Of a DNA stretch of 11,527 bases, positions 1 to 7,570 are shown in pieces. The translations under genes and the position numbers were made by a program. Every line of letters starts with the position of its first letter. Positions within the stretch are counted from its first letter, which is position 1. Origin of the DNA: Azonexus sp. GTDB taxonomy: Bacteria; Pseudomonadota; Gammaproteobacteria; Burkholderiales; Rhodocyclaceae. The stretch covers positions 1 to 11,527 of the forward strand of contig JAKLLI010000032.1 in the NCBI GenBank assembly GCA_023150195.1, read 5' to 3'. The notes beneath the pieces are model-generated. The model made no database searches. It saw only the letters and a program-made list of their open reading frames with translations, and was not told the DNA's origin.

Positions 1-575
1 AACAGGTCGGTTTCGGTTTCTTCGCGGAAATTGGTTTCGATGACGCCACCCTTGGTACCACCGTTAGCCGCGGCGTAGGAAAGCGCAATGTCCTTGGCCT
101 TGCCGGACTTGTCCTGATAAATCGCGATCAGGGACGGCACGCCGCCACCCTTCAGGTACTCGGAACGCACGGTGTGGCCCGGACCCTTAGGCGCGACCAT
201 GATCACGTCGAGGTCAGCACGCGGCACAACCTGGTTGTAATGCACGTTGAAGCCGTGCGCGAAGGCCAGGGTTGCACCTTGCTTGATGTTCGGCTCGACG
301 TCGTTCTTGTAAACCTCGGGAATGTTTTCGTCCGGCAGCAGGATCATGACCAGATCAGCAGCAGCAACCGCTTCGGCCACTTCGGCGACCTTCAGGCCAG
401 CGCCTTCGGCCTTGGCCCAGGAAGCACCGCTCTTGCGCAGACCGACGGTGACATTCACGCCAGAATCACGCAGGTTTTGCGCATGCGCGTGACCTTGAGA
501 ACCATAACCCACGATGGTGACGTTCTTGCCCTTGATGAGGGAGAGATCAGCGTCCTTGTCGTAATAAACTTTCAT
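1..575 (-). CDS. ilvC: Ketol-acid reductoisomerase (NADP+), N-terminal 191 residues, truncated by window edge
   Basis: Second step of valine and isoleucine synthesis: isomerises and reduces acetolactate or acetohydroxybutyrate to the dihydroxy acid using NADPH and Mg2+, in the cytoplasm. The visible part holds the whole Rossmann domain: GYGSQG at residues 23-28 (dinucleotide loop), LRKSG at 46-50 with R47 and S49/S52 placed to bind the NADPH 2'-phosphate, the conserved AHGFNVHY with catalytic H107, and [10 protein letters not shown] at 128-137. The window cuts the gene just after D190 in EETETDL, which starts the Mg-binding region, so the helical C-terminal domain is missing. The family is usually about 338 residues (class I). 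ATG start at 575-573, preceded by AGAGGA (585-580) four bases away. It lies 24 bp after ilvN, so it is the third gene of an ilvBNC operon. Identification is secure. Confidence 0.97.
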   Translation of the reverse strand, partial: MKVYYDKDADLSLIKGKNVTIVGYGSQGHAHAQNLRDSGVNVTVGLRKSGASWAKAEGAGLKVAEVAEAVAAADLVMILLPDENIPEVYKNDVEPNIKQGATLAFAHGFNVHYNQVVPRADLDVIMVAPKGPGHTVRSEYLKGGGVPSLIAIYQDKSGKAKDIALSYAAANGGTKGGVIETNFREETETDL

Positions 576-599
576 GCAATCCTCTTTATAAACAGATAG

Positions 600-1091
600 T
601 TAGACTTTAAGAATACGGTCGCCGCGGCCAATGCCGCAGACGCCGGTACGAACCGTTTCGAGAATCAGTCCCGCATCCAGGCCGGCAATGAAGGAATCCA
701 GTTTGGCACTGGATCCGGTCAACTCGATCACATAGGTGGATTCCGTGACATCGATGATGCGGCCTCGGAAAATATCCGACATCCGCTTCATTTCTTCGCG
801 GTCCTTGCCGGTAGCGCGCACCTTGATCAACATTAACTCACGCTCGACATGGGCGGCTTCAGACAGGTCAACCACCTTCACCACATCAACCAGCTTGTTG
901 AGCTGCTTGGTGATCTGCTCAAGGACCTCATCGGAACCGCGGGTCAAGATCGTCATGCGTGAAAGCGACGGATCTTCCGTCGGGGCCACGGTCAGCGATT
1001 CAATGTTGTAACCCCGGGCAGAAAACAGGCCCGCCACACGGGAAAGGGCACCCGCTTCGTTTTCAATCAGAATGGAAATGATGTGTCGCAT
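600..1091 (-). CDS. ilvN: Acetolactate synthase regulatory (small) subunit
   Basis: Regulatory subunit that activates the catalytic subunit and confers valine feedback inhibition on acetohydroxy-acid synthase. At 163 residues it has the same length as E. coli IlvH, which it resembles more than the shorter E. coli IlvN. The N-terminal ACT domain (about residues 1-76) starts MRHIISILIENEAGALSRV. Positions where E. coli IlvH mutations are known to relieve valine inhibition keep the sensitive residues (N11, G14, S17, N29, A36), so a valine-sensitive enzyme is predicted. The C-terminal half contains the conserved HVERELMLIKV (81-91) and IFRGRIIDVT. Start ATG at 1091-1089 with AAGGAA about 8 bases upstream; 19 bp after ilvB and 24 bp before ilvC, so co-transcribed. 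ilvH would be an equally valid symbol. Confidence 0.96.
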   Translation of the reverse strand: MRHIISILIENEAGALSRVAGLFSARGYNIESLTVAPTEDPSLSRMTILTRGSDEVLEQITKQLNKLVDVVKVVDLSEAAHVERELMLIKVRATGKDREEMKRMSDIFRGRIIDVTESTYVIELTGSSAKLDSFIAGLDAGLILETVRTGVCGIGRGDRILKV

Positions 1092-1110
1092 TTTTCGATT
1101 CCTTACCCGC

Positions 1111-2811
1111 TCAGATGTCTTCAGCGAGGATCATTTCGGTCAGCCCTTTACCTGCGGCAACCATCGGGAAAACATTCGCGCCCGGATCAATGATGAAGTC
1201 CATGAAAACCAAATCATCCTTGTGCTCGGTGAAGGCCTTGCGCAACGCCGGCTCCACGTCCTCTGGCTTCTCGATGCGCATGCCGACATGGCCATAGGCT
1301 TCGGCCAGCTTGACGAAATCGGGGAGCGAAGTGACATAGGACTGCGAGTAGCGCTTGGAATAGAACATTTCCTGCCACTGACGGACCATGCCAAGCATGC
1401 CGTTGTTCAGGTTGATGATCTTCACCGGCAGGCCATATTGCTTGCAGGTCGACATTTCCTGGATACACATCTGGATGGAGCCCTCACCGGTCACACAGGC
1501 CACCTGCGCATCCGGGTTGGCCATCAGCACACCCATGCCATACGGCAAGCCGACACCCATGGTGCCCAAGCCGCCGGAATTGATCCAGCGACGCGGCTTG
1601 TCAAACTTGTAGTATTGGGCGGCAAACATCTGGTGCTGCCCAACATCCGAGGTAACGAAGGCATCACCACCGGTCACTTCGTACAGTTTTTCCACCACGA
1701 ACTGCGGCATGATGTGATTCGATTGACGATAAGCCAGCGACTTGCGGCCACGCCAGTCATCAATCTGCTTCCACCAGTCAGCGACTTCCGGATCCGGCTT
1801 GAAGCCGCTGTCCATCAACTTCAGCATTTCGTCAATCACATCGGCAACGTTGCCGACGATGGGCACATCCACCTTGACTCGCTTCGAAATGGAAGACGGA
1901 TCGATATCGATGTGAATCACACGGCGCTTTTCACCACCAAAATGTTCGGGATTACCGATCACGCGATCATCAAAACGCGCCCCGATCGCCAGAATCACAT
2001 CGGCGTAGTGCATCGCATTGTTGGCTTCAAAGGTACCGTGCATGCCCAGCATGCCGACAAACTGCGGGTCGGTCGCCGGATAGCCGCCCAGGCCCATCAG
2101 GGTGTTGGTCACCGGAAAATTCAGTTGGCGCGCAAGTTGGGTCAGCTTGTCGGCGGCATCGGAGAGAATCACGCCACCACCCGTGTAGATGATCGGGCGC
2201 TTGGCTTCCTGGAGCATCTGGACAGCCTTCTTGATCTGTCCGAGATGGCCCTTGACCACCGGATTGTACGAGCGCATCTGAATCGTCTTCGGATACTCGA
2301 ACTCGCACATCTGCGCGGTAATGTCCTTGGGAATATCGACCACCACCGGACCAGGACGCCCGGTCGACGCGATATGGAAAGCCTTTTTGATCGTCAGCGC
2401 CAGATCCTTGACATCCTTGACGAGGAAGTTGTGCTTGACGCAAGGACGGGTAATCCCGACCGTATCGCACTCCTGGAAAGCATCCTGACCGATGTATTGC
2501 GTCGGCACCTGTCCGGTCAACACGACCATGGGAATGGAATCCATGTAAGCGGTCGCAATACCGGTCACGGTATTCGTCACGCCGGGACCCGAAGTCACCA
2601 AGGCCACGCCCACACGCTGTGAAGAACGCGAATAGGCATCTGCCGCATGAACCGCAGCCTGTTCATGGCGAACCAGAATGTGCTTGACGTCGTCCTGCTT
2701 GAAAAGCGCATCGTAAATGTGCAGCACGGATCCTCCAGGATAACCGAACACACAATCGACCTTTTCTTCCTGCAGGCACCTGATTACAATTTCCGCACCG
2801 CTGATCATCAT
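1111..2811 (-). CDS. ilvB: Acetolactate synthase catalytic (large) subunit, biosynthetic type
   Basis: ThDP- and FAD-dependent acetohydroxy-acid synthase; condenses two pyruvates to acetolactate, or pyruvate with 2-oxobutyrate to acetohydroxybutyrate, the first step of branched-chain amino-acid synthesis. At 566 residues it is full length. FGYPGGSVL at 22-30 and RHEQAA with the catalytic glutamate E50 mark the PYR domain, followed by SGPGVTN. The ThDP/Mg motif of the C-terminal domain is GEGS (442-445) followed by LNN (468-470), and MVRQWQEMFY follows. The usual Asp of GDGS is Glu here, a form I recall as common in betaproteobacterial homologues. Two adjacent ATG codons (2811 and 2808) can start it, and GAGA lies directly upstream of them, so the first residue is uncertain by one. 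Heads the ilvBNC operon; ilvI is the equivalent E. coli isozyme name. Confidence 0.97.
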   Translation of the reverse strand: MMISGAEIVIRCLQEEKVDCVFGYPGGSVLHIYDALFKQDDVKHILVRHEQAAVHAADAYSRSSQRVGVALVTSGPGVTNTVTGIATAYMDSIPMVVLTGQVPTQYIGQDAFQECDTVGITRPCVKHNFLVKDVKDLALTIKKAFHIASTGRPGPVVVDIPKDITAQMCEFEYPKTIQMRSYNPVVKGHLGQIKKAVQMLQEAKRPIIYTGGGVILSDAADKLTQLARQLNFPVTNTLMGLGGYPATDPQFVGMLGMHGTFEANNAMHYADVILAIGARFDDRVIGNPEHFGGEKRRVIHIDIDPSSISKRVKVDVPIVGNVADVIDEMLKLMDSGFKPDPEVADWWKQIDDWRGRKSLAYRQSNHIMPQFVVEKLYEVTGGDAFVTSDVGQHQMFAAQYYKFDKPRRWINSGGLGTMGVGLPYGMGVLMANPDAQVACVTGEGSIQMCIQEMSTCKQYGLPVKIINLNNGMLGMVRQWQEMFYSKRYSQSYVTSLPDFVKLAEAYGHVGMRIEKPEDVEPALRKAFTEHKDDLVFMDFIIDPGANVFPMVAAGKGLTEMILAEDI

Positions 2812-2848
2812 TCTCTAGCCCAAAAAAGCTTTCGCCTAAAAGGGCGTA

Positions 2849-2877
2849 ACCTTATCGACTCCCGCGTGAGCGGTCAA
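2849..2877 (-). promoter_or_regulatory. Candidate sigma-70 promoter of the ilvBNC operon
   Basis: On the minus strand, TTGACC (2877-2872, five of six matches to the -35 consensus) is followed after 17 bases by TAAGGT (2854-2849, three of six matches to the -10). The implied start near 2842 leaves a leader of roughly 30 bases before the ilvB ATG. That leader has a small CGCC/GGCG hairpin (2846-2832) followed by a run of six T, too weak to call a terminator. No room for a dedicated attenuator remains if this promoter is the one used. Predicted from sequence only. Confidence 0.45.
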
Positions 2878-2923
2878 GGTTTCCAACACCTATCTCCCTA
2901 TTGCAACAGCACTCTAAGGCCCC

Positions 2924-3463
2924 ATGGGTCAGCGCCTTTCACATCAGACAATCGCCATCACAATGCCTCAGAATTTCACGCACCGCCCCCCGGAAAACCT
3001 TGTCACACCCGGCTTGGGTCGTCGGCTGTCGGCCATGCTTTACGAGAGCCTGGTGGTATTTGCCATTCTGCTTTCCGGCTTTCTCTTCCCGCAGATTGTC
3101 TTGTCCGGGTTCGGCTTCACCATCAGTGGCAAACTGCTCTGGATTCACCTGTTCCTGACGCTGATGATTTACTTCGTCTGGTTCTGGTTGCATGGCGGAC
3201 AAACCCTGCCCATGAAGACCTGGAAAATGCGACTCGTCGACGCAAGCGGCAGCCCGCCCCGACCATTGCAGGCGGTGCTGCGCTACTTGGCCGCCTGGCC
3301 CAGCACCCTGCTGTTCGGTGCGGGCATCCTTTGGGCGCTGGTGGACAAGGAAAAACAGTTTCTGCATGACCGGATTGCCGGCACCCGACTGGTCATGGAC
3401 ACAAGCTCAGCGCCGCTCAGCCCACCACAAAAGGACGCCGGCAGCCAGCAGGAAAATCGCTGA
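2924..3463 (+). CDS. RDD-family integral membrane protein
   Basis: Small inner-membrane protein of the RDD family, whose molecular function is not established for most members (some have been linked to ion transport). Of 179 residues, the RDD domain spans about 28-158: GLGRRL at 30-35, hydrophobic segments at about 41-60, 70-89 and 122-140, the motif GGQTLPMKTWKMRLVD (91-106) and a closing FLHDRIAGTRLV (146-157). The usual acidic residue of the first helix is replaced here by YES (40-42). The ATG at 2924 is chosen because AAGG (2916-2919) precedes it; an in-frame ATG at 2963 is possible but has no visible ribosome binding site. The last 18 residues, rich in Ser, Pro and Gln, lie beyond the domain and are encoded antisense to the end of lptG. 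Divergent from ilvB across a 112-bp gap. Family assignment good, function unknown. Confidence 0.88.
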   Translation: MGQRLSHQTIAITMPQNFTHRPPENLVTPGLGRRLSAMLYESLVVFAILLSGFLFPQIVLSGFGFTISGKLLWIHLFLTLMIYFVWFWLHGGQTLPMKTWKMRLVDASGSPPRPLQAVLRYLAAWPSTLLFGAGILWALVDKEKQFLHDRIAGTRLVMDTSSAPLSPPQKDAGSQQENR

Positions 3464-4495
3464 AGGCGCCACCGCCGTCACGAAGGGCGCCCAGGCATTC
3501 AAGACACCCAGGTTGGAAAACAGGCCGTTCAGCGCATAAAAACCGATGCCGAGCATGACGCCGGTGAAGAGTTTCAGGCTGGCACCGCCCATCCGGTTGT
3601 GGGAATAACCGAATGGCAAGGCCAAGGTCACCATGACCAAGGCAGACAGGGGATAGATGATCTTCTTCCACAGGGCGATTTCGTAGCGCCCTGTGCTCTG
3701 GCGATTGTCGGCAAGATGCCCGGTGTACTCGACCAGATTGGGCAGCGTCATCCGCTCCGGCGACACCATCAGCAAAGCCAGCAACTCTGGCGTCACCGAG
3801 GTACGCCAGACCTCATCGTCGCGGTGACTGATCGTGGCCACATCCTGAGCCAGCGTCGTCTGCGAAATCCCATGCATGCGCCACCCCAAGCCCTGCTCAA
3901 ATTCAGCACGCTCTGCATCCAGCACATAGTCCAACGCATTGCCCTCATCAAACCGGTAGATTCGTATGCCCTCCACCGAGGTTTCGCTGGTCACATTCCG
4001 GATATTGACGAAGCTTTTCCCGTCCTTGACCCAAAAGCCGCTCAAATAAACCTGCTTGGCAACAACTTTATTCAAGGCAAACGCCTTGACATCCTGCGCC
4101 TGGCGGTCCGTGTATGGCACCACCAATTCACCCAGAAGAAAGGTCAGCAGCGCAAGCCAACTGGCCAACTTGAGCAAACCCAGGAGTAATTGCCCCGTTG
4201 TCAGGCCGGAAGCACGCAACACCGTAATTTCCGAGTGCCTCGCCAAGTTGGAGAGGGCATACAGCGCACCGATCAAACAGGCAATCGGTATCAATTCATA
4301 AAGCAGTCCGGGCAAGCCAAACAACACCACGGAAACGGCTTTGAGCAAGCCGTAATCTGCCTTGCCAACATGACGCAATTCGTCGATCAGATCAAAGAAA
4401 CTGAAGAGCGCCAGAAACGCGAACAGCACAATGCCGATCGCGCCCAGCACCTCGCGCTGCAAATACCGTTGATACAGGAATCGGGAACGGAGCAT
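3407..4495 (-). CDS. lptG: LPS export ABC transporter permease LptG
   Basis: One of the two membrane subunits of the LptB2FG complex that extracts lipopolysaccharide from the inner membrane and passes it to the LptC-LptA bridge. It has 362 residues, normal for the family. Layout: transmembrane helices at about 17-40, 48-78 and 100-124, a periplasmic beta-jellyroll domain at about 130-265, then three more helices at about 278-297, 305-327 and 333-357. The cytoplasmic coupling helix SNLARHSEITVLRASG (82-97), which contacts the ATPase LptB, is well conserved, as is the start LRSRFLYQRYL. An upstream ATG in the same frame (4621) would add 42 residues lying inside lptF and was rejected: the ATG at 4495-4493 overlaps the lptF stop by one base (TGATG), implying translational coupling. 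lptB and lptC are not in the window. The 3' end overlaps the convergent RDD gene by 57 bp. Confidence 0.96.
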   Translation of the reverse strand: MLRSRFLYQRYLQREVLGAIGIVLFAFLALFSFFDLIDELRHVGKADYGLLKAVSVVLFGLPGLLYELIPIACLIGALYALSNLARHSEITVLRASGLTTGQLLLGLLKLASWLALLTFLLGELVVPYTDRQAQDVKAFALNKVVAKQVYLSGFWVKDGKSFVNIRNVTSETSVEGIRIYRFDEGNALDYVLDAERAEFEQGLGWRMHGISQTTLAQDVATISHRDDEVWRTSVTPELLALLMVSPERMTLPNLVEYTGHLADNRQSTGRYEIALWKKIIYPLSALVMVTLALPFGYSHNRMGGASLKLFTGVMLGIGFYALNGLFSNLGVLNAWAPFVTAVAPSAIFLLAAGVLLWWAERR

Positions 4496-5574
4496 CAGCC
4501 GAACCACCGCATACGGCCAAGCGCGACACGCTGGCGAAACAGAATCAGCATGGGCACCAGCATCAGCAAATGCGGCAGCCATACCCCGATCACAAAAGGC
4601 AATTTGCCATTCACCACCCAAGCCTGAACCACCGTAATCAGATTGCTATAGACCGCATAGACCAGTACGGCAATCAACATATTCGCCGAGCGCCCCGCCC
4701 GCGGATTGACGTAAGACAGAGGAATCGCGAGCAACGCCAATACCAGCGCAGAAATGGGCATCGCCAAACGCCACAGCAACTCGCCTCGAGCCTCGCCACT
4801 GGTTTCATCCAGCAGATCAAAGAGTGGCATACGATTGGCAGACGACCGATCCCCGGTGTGAATCGCGCCCGCCTTGGCGCGCACCTTATAACGATCAAAG
4901 GTCATGACCTTGAATTCGACACTACCGGGCTCCACTTCGTAGCGCCGACCTTTTTCCAACACAACGAATCGCTCGCCGTCGACGCCAGCTTCCTGATAAC
5001 CGGCATCGGACATCACAACACCCAGTTTGCCGTCCTGCACTGTTGCCACAAACACATTTCCAACCCGCCCCGAAGCATCCGATACCTCTTCGACAAACAC
5101 GACCTGGCGTCCTCGCCGAATTTCCTGGAAGACGCCAGGCGCCACCCGAGAAAGCTCGGAGCGCGATGCCAACAGCAGGCGATAATCGGCTTGCGCCTTG
5201 GTTGCCCAAGGCGCAAGCACCACCGACAACAACCCCACAACCAGTGCCACAGGCAGGGCAAAGCGCATGACAGGATGAATCCATGCGGTCAACGGCAAGC
5301 CACTGGACATCCAGACGACCACCTCGGAGTCCCGATACATTCGGGACATGCAGAGCAACACGGACACGAACAGCGTCAAGGTCAAGAGCATGGGCAAAAC
5401 CTTGAGCACCGCGAACCCTAACAGCACCACCACGCCATCGGCGGCAATCGACCCGCCCACCGCATCCTTGAGCAGGCGAATCAACTGTACGGAGGTCAGG
5501 ATCGCCAGCAGAGCAACGCTGATGCCAGCGGCAGCCTGGGCGAATTCACGCCGGGCGGCGCGCTCGAATATCAT
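4495..5574 (-). CDS. lptF: LPS export ABC transporter permease LptF
   Basis: Partner of LptG in the LptB2FG lipopolysaccharide extractor of the inner membrane. It has 359 residues with the LptF/LptG (YjgP/YjgQ) fold: helices at about 13-35, 47-77 and 98-122, a periplasmic jellyroll at about 128-262, and helices at about 268-290, 298-320 and 326-346. The coupling-helix region SRMYRDSEVVVWMSSGL (77-93) is recognisable. It starts MIFERAARREF, a typical beginning for this family in betaproteobacteria, which supports the ATG at 5574-5572 even though no clear Shine-Dalgarno precedes it. The stop overlaps the lptG start (TGATG). Divergent from pepA, the same arrangement as in E. coli. It probably has its own promoter in the 71-bp spacer, but no convincing -35 was seen on this strand. 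Confidence 0.96.
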   Translation of the reverse strand: MIFERAARREFAQAAAGISVALLAILTSVQLIRLLKDAVGGSIAADGVVVLLGFAVLKVLPMLLTLTLFVSVLLCMSRMYRDSEVVVWMSSGLPLTAWIHPVMRFALPVALVVGLLSVVLAPWATKAQADYRLLLASRSELSRVAPGVFQEIRRGRQVVFVEEVSDASGRVGNVFVATVQDGKLGVVMSDAGYQEAGVDGERFVVLEKGRRYEVEPGSVEFKVMTFDRYKVRAKAGAIHTGDRSSANRMPLFDLLDETSGEARGELLWRLAMPISALVLALLAIPLSYVNPRAGRSANMLIAVLVYAVYSNLITVVQAWVVNGKLPFVIGVWLPHLLMLVPMLILFRQRVALGRMRWFG

Positions 5575-5577
5575 GCT

Positions 5578-5607
5578 TTGACGAAACCGAAAAGATGCAG
5601 GGATAAT
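5578..5607 (+). promoter_or_regulatory. Sigma-70 promoter of pepA with palindromic -10 region
   Basis: TTGACG (5578-5583) and GATAAT (5602-5607) are separated by 18 bases; each matches the consensus at five of six positions. The implied start near 5614 gives a leader of about 32 bases. The -10 sits inside the perfect inverted repeat GGGATAATCCC (5600-5610), extended by CA and a bulged CTG (5598-5613). The reverse strand reads GATTAT at the same place, so the element could also serve lptF or bind a dimeric regulator. Confidence 0.6.
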
Positions 5608-5634
5608 CCCCTGACGACAGAACCATCCCAGATC

Positions 5635-5639
5635 AGGAG
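5635..5639 (+). promoter_or_regulatory. Shine-Dalgarno that fixes the pepA GTG start
   Basis: AGGAG lies six bases before the GTG at 5646. No ATG in this frame occurs before the conserved N-terminal domain begins, so this site decides the non-ATG start of pepA. Confidence 0.8.
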
Positions 5640-5645
5640 CAGCGC

Positions 5646-7142
5646 GTGGAATTTAGCATAAAAAGCGGTAATCCGGAGAAGCGGCGCAGCGCCTGCGTCG
5701 TGGTTGGCATCTTCGAATCCAGAAAGCCGACCCTGCCCGCCGAATTGCTCGACAAAGCCTCTTCCGGCTTCATCTCTGACATCCTGCGTCGCGGGGACAT
5801 GGAGGGAAAGGCAGGATCAACCTTGATGCTGCACAGCGTCCCCGGCACCTTGTGTGACCGGATTTTGCTGGTTGGCCTAGGCAAGGAAAAAGAATTTCGC
5901 GAAAAGGAATATCTTGCTGCCGTTCGGGCCACGTTCAAGGCGCTGGCAGATACGGGCGCTCAAGACGCGTCGCTGTTTCTCGCTGAATTGCCCGTCAAGA
6001 AAAAAGATCTGGCGTGGAAAATCCGGCAAGCTGCCACGATCGCCCTGGACACGGGCTACCGCTTCGATGATTTCAAATCGCAAAAGCCAACCGCAAGGCG
6101 CAGCCTGAAAAAGGTCACCTTCGGCGTCGAACGCCGCAACGAACTGGCACTGGCCGAAGAAGCCCTCGCACAAGGAATCGCGATCGCCGAAGGCATGGCG
6201 ATCGCTCGCACGCTGGGCAATATGCCCCCCAATATTTTCCATCCAAGCTACTTGGCCGAACAGGCGCGACAACTGGCACAGGAATTCCAGCTCGAATGCG
6301 ACATTCTTGAGCGTGCCGACATGGAAGCGCTAGGCATGCACTCCCTGCTGGCCGTTGCCCGCGGCGCCGTTCAACCGCCCAAACTCATCGTCTTGCACTA
6401 CCGTGGCGCCAAGGCGAATAGCAAGCCCGTGGTGCTGGTCGGCAAGGGCGTCACCTTCGACACCGGCGGCATCTCCCTGAAGCCCGCCGCCGACATGGAC
6501 GAAATGAAGTTTGACATGTGCGGCGCCGCTGGCGTGCTCGGCACCCTGAAGGCCGTTGCGCGCATGCAGCTACCCATCAATCTGACCGTCCTCGTTCCCG
6601 CCACCGAGAACATGCCGGACGGCAACGCCACCCGACCGGGCGATATCGTCACCTCGATGTCGGGCCAGACCATCGAAATTCTCAACACGGATGCGGAAGG
6701 CCGCCTCATCCTGTGCGACGCACTCACCTACGCCGAGCGCTTCTCGCCCGATGTTGTCATTGACGTAGCCACGCTCACCGGCGCCTGCGTCGTCGCGCTG
6801 GGTCACATTGCCAGCGGCCTCTTTGCCAACAAGGACAACCTCGCCCGCGACCTGCTGGATGCGGGCGAACTCGCGCAGGACCGCGCCTGGCACATGCCGC
6901 TATGGGACGATTATCAGGATTTGCTCAAAAGCGGCTTCGCCGACATGGGCAATATTGGTGGGCGCTGGGGTGGCGCCATTACCGCCGCCTGCTTCCTGTC
7001 GCGCTTCACGAAAGCGTATGACTGGGCGCACTTGGACGTCGCCGGCACCGCCTACCGCTCCGGCGCGGACAAGGGCGCCACAGGGCGACCGGTTCCCTTG
7101 CTTGCTCACTACCTGCTGCAACGCGCCGGGAAACTCGATTGA
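5646..7142 (+). CDS. pepA: Leucyl aminopeptidase (M17 family, PepA)
   Basis: Cytosolic two-metal aminopeptidase that removes N-terminal residues, preferring leucine, and works as a hexamer. It has 498 residues, within the family's usual range. The N-terminal macro-like domain is about 1-165 and the catalytic domain about 170-498. All metal ligands and catalytic residues expected from E. coli PepA are present three positions earlier: K267, D272, K279, D290, and NTDAEGRL at 347-354 supplying D349, E351 and R353. The start is GTG at 5646 with AGGAG six bases upstream. In E. coli, PepA also binds DNA (carAB control, Xer recombination at cer); whether this protein does cannot be read from sequence. 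First gene of the plus-strand cluster, with its own strong-looking promoter; its stop overlaps the holC start by four bases. Confidence 0.97.
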   Translation: MEFSIKSGNPEKRRSACVVVGIFESRKPTLPAELLDKASSGFISDILRRGDMEGKAGSTLMLHSVPGTLCDRILLVGLGKEKEFREKEYLAAVRATFKALADTGAQDASLFLAELPVKKKDLAWKIRQAATIALDTGYRFDDFKSQKPTARRSLKKVTFGVERRNELALAEEALAQGIAIAEGMAIARTLGNMPPNIFHPSYLAEQARQLAQEFQLECDILERADMEALGMHSLLAVARGAVQPPKLIVLHYRGAKANSKPVVLVGKGVTFDTGGISLKPAADMDEMKFDMCGAAGVLGTLKAVARMQLPINLTVLVPATENMPDGNATRPGDIVTSMSGQTIEILNTDAEGRLILCDALTYAERFSPDVVIDVATLTGACVVALGHIASGLFANKDNLARDLLDAGELAQDRAWHMPLWDDYQDLLKSGFADMGNIGGRWGGAITAACFLSRFTKAYDWAHLDVAGTAYRSGADKGATGRPVPLLAHYLLQRAGKLD

Positions 7143-7561
7143 CCCAGGTTTTTTTCTACTACGATGCCGCCGATCGTCTGGCAGCTGCCTGCGCCCTGAT
7201 TGGCGGCGCCTGGACGAAAAGGCGCCCCTTGCTGATCTACGCGCCGGAAAAAGCCGTGGCAGAAAGCGTCGACCGCGCACTCTGGACGCGCGCGCAACTC
7301 AGTTTCATTCCGCACTGCCGAAGCGACTCCCCACTGGCCGCCGAAACGCCCATCCAGATTGCAGAACAACTGGACACGCCCCCCCAAACCGAACGCCTGA
7401 TGAATCTGTCACGCAGCATCCCGCCGGGATATCAGCGTTTCCAAAGCCTGGTTGAAGTCGTTGGACAAGATGAAGAAGATCGCCTGGCAGCACGCGAACG
7501 GGTTCGCTTCTACAAAAGTGAAGGCTGCGAAGTCAGCTACTTCAATCTGGGCGACCGCTAG
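7139..7561 (+). CDS. holC: DNA polymerase III chi subunit HolC
   Basis: Accessory subunit of the replicative clamp loader; with psi it links the holoenzyme to single-strand binding protein. It has 140 residues (147 in E. coli). It begins TQVFFYYDAADRLAAACAL, the usual first strand and helix, then LLIYAPEKAVAESVDRALWT (31-50) and the diagnostic IPHCRSDSPLAAETPIQIA (57-75). RFERLxEVV-type and AARERVRFYK (117-126) motifs close it. The start is a rare TTG at 7139 that overlaps the pepA stop by four bases; the next in-frame ATG (7163) would delete the first strand, so TTG is preferred. The rare start plus overlap suggests low, pepA-coupled synthesis, fitting a low-copy replisome protein. The pepA-holC-valS order is conserved in E. 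coli. Confidence 0.93.
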   Translation: MTQVFFYYDAADRLAAACALIGGAWTKRRPLLIYAPEKAVAESVDRALWTRAQLSFIPHCRSDSPLAAETPIQIAEQLDTPPQTERLMNLSRSIPPGYQRFQSLVEVVGQDEEDRLAARERVRFYKSEGCEVSYFNLGDR

Positions 7562-7570
7562 GAAAACACG

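Noticed and set aside
1072..2622. Long open frame of 516 codons on the plus strand opposite ilvB
   Set aside because: It is the antisense shadow of a GC-rich, well-conserved gene; its protein is rich in His, Arg and Asp without domain signatures, whereas ilvB on the other strand is unmistakable.
2832..2846. CGCC/GGCG hairpin followed by T6 before ilvB as an intrinsic terminator or attenuator
   Set aside because: The stem is only four base pairs and the T-run begins several bases after it, so it is unlikely to terminate.
2836..2889. 17-codon leader peptide (MLETLTAHAGVDKVTPF) upstream of ilvB on the minus strand, GTG start with GGAG before it
   Set aside because: An attenuation leader should be dense in Leu, Val or Ile; this has two Leu and two Val among 17. 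The better promoter candidate also starts transcription downstream of its start codon, and no strong terminator hairpin follows.
4496..4621. Upstream ATG at 4621 giving lptG a 42-residue N-terminal extension
   Set aside because: The extension lies inside lptF, resembles no LptG N-terminus, and the TGATG overlap start gives the normal family length.
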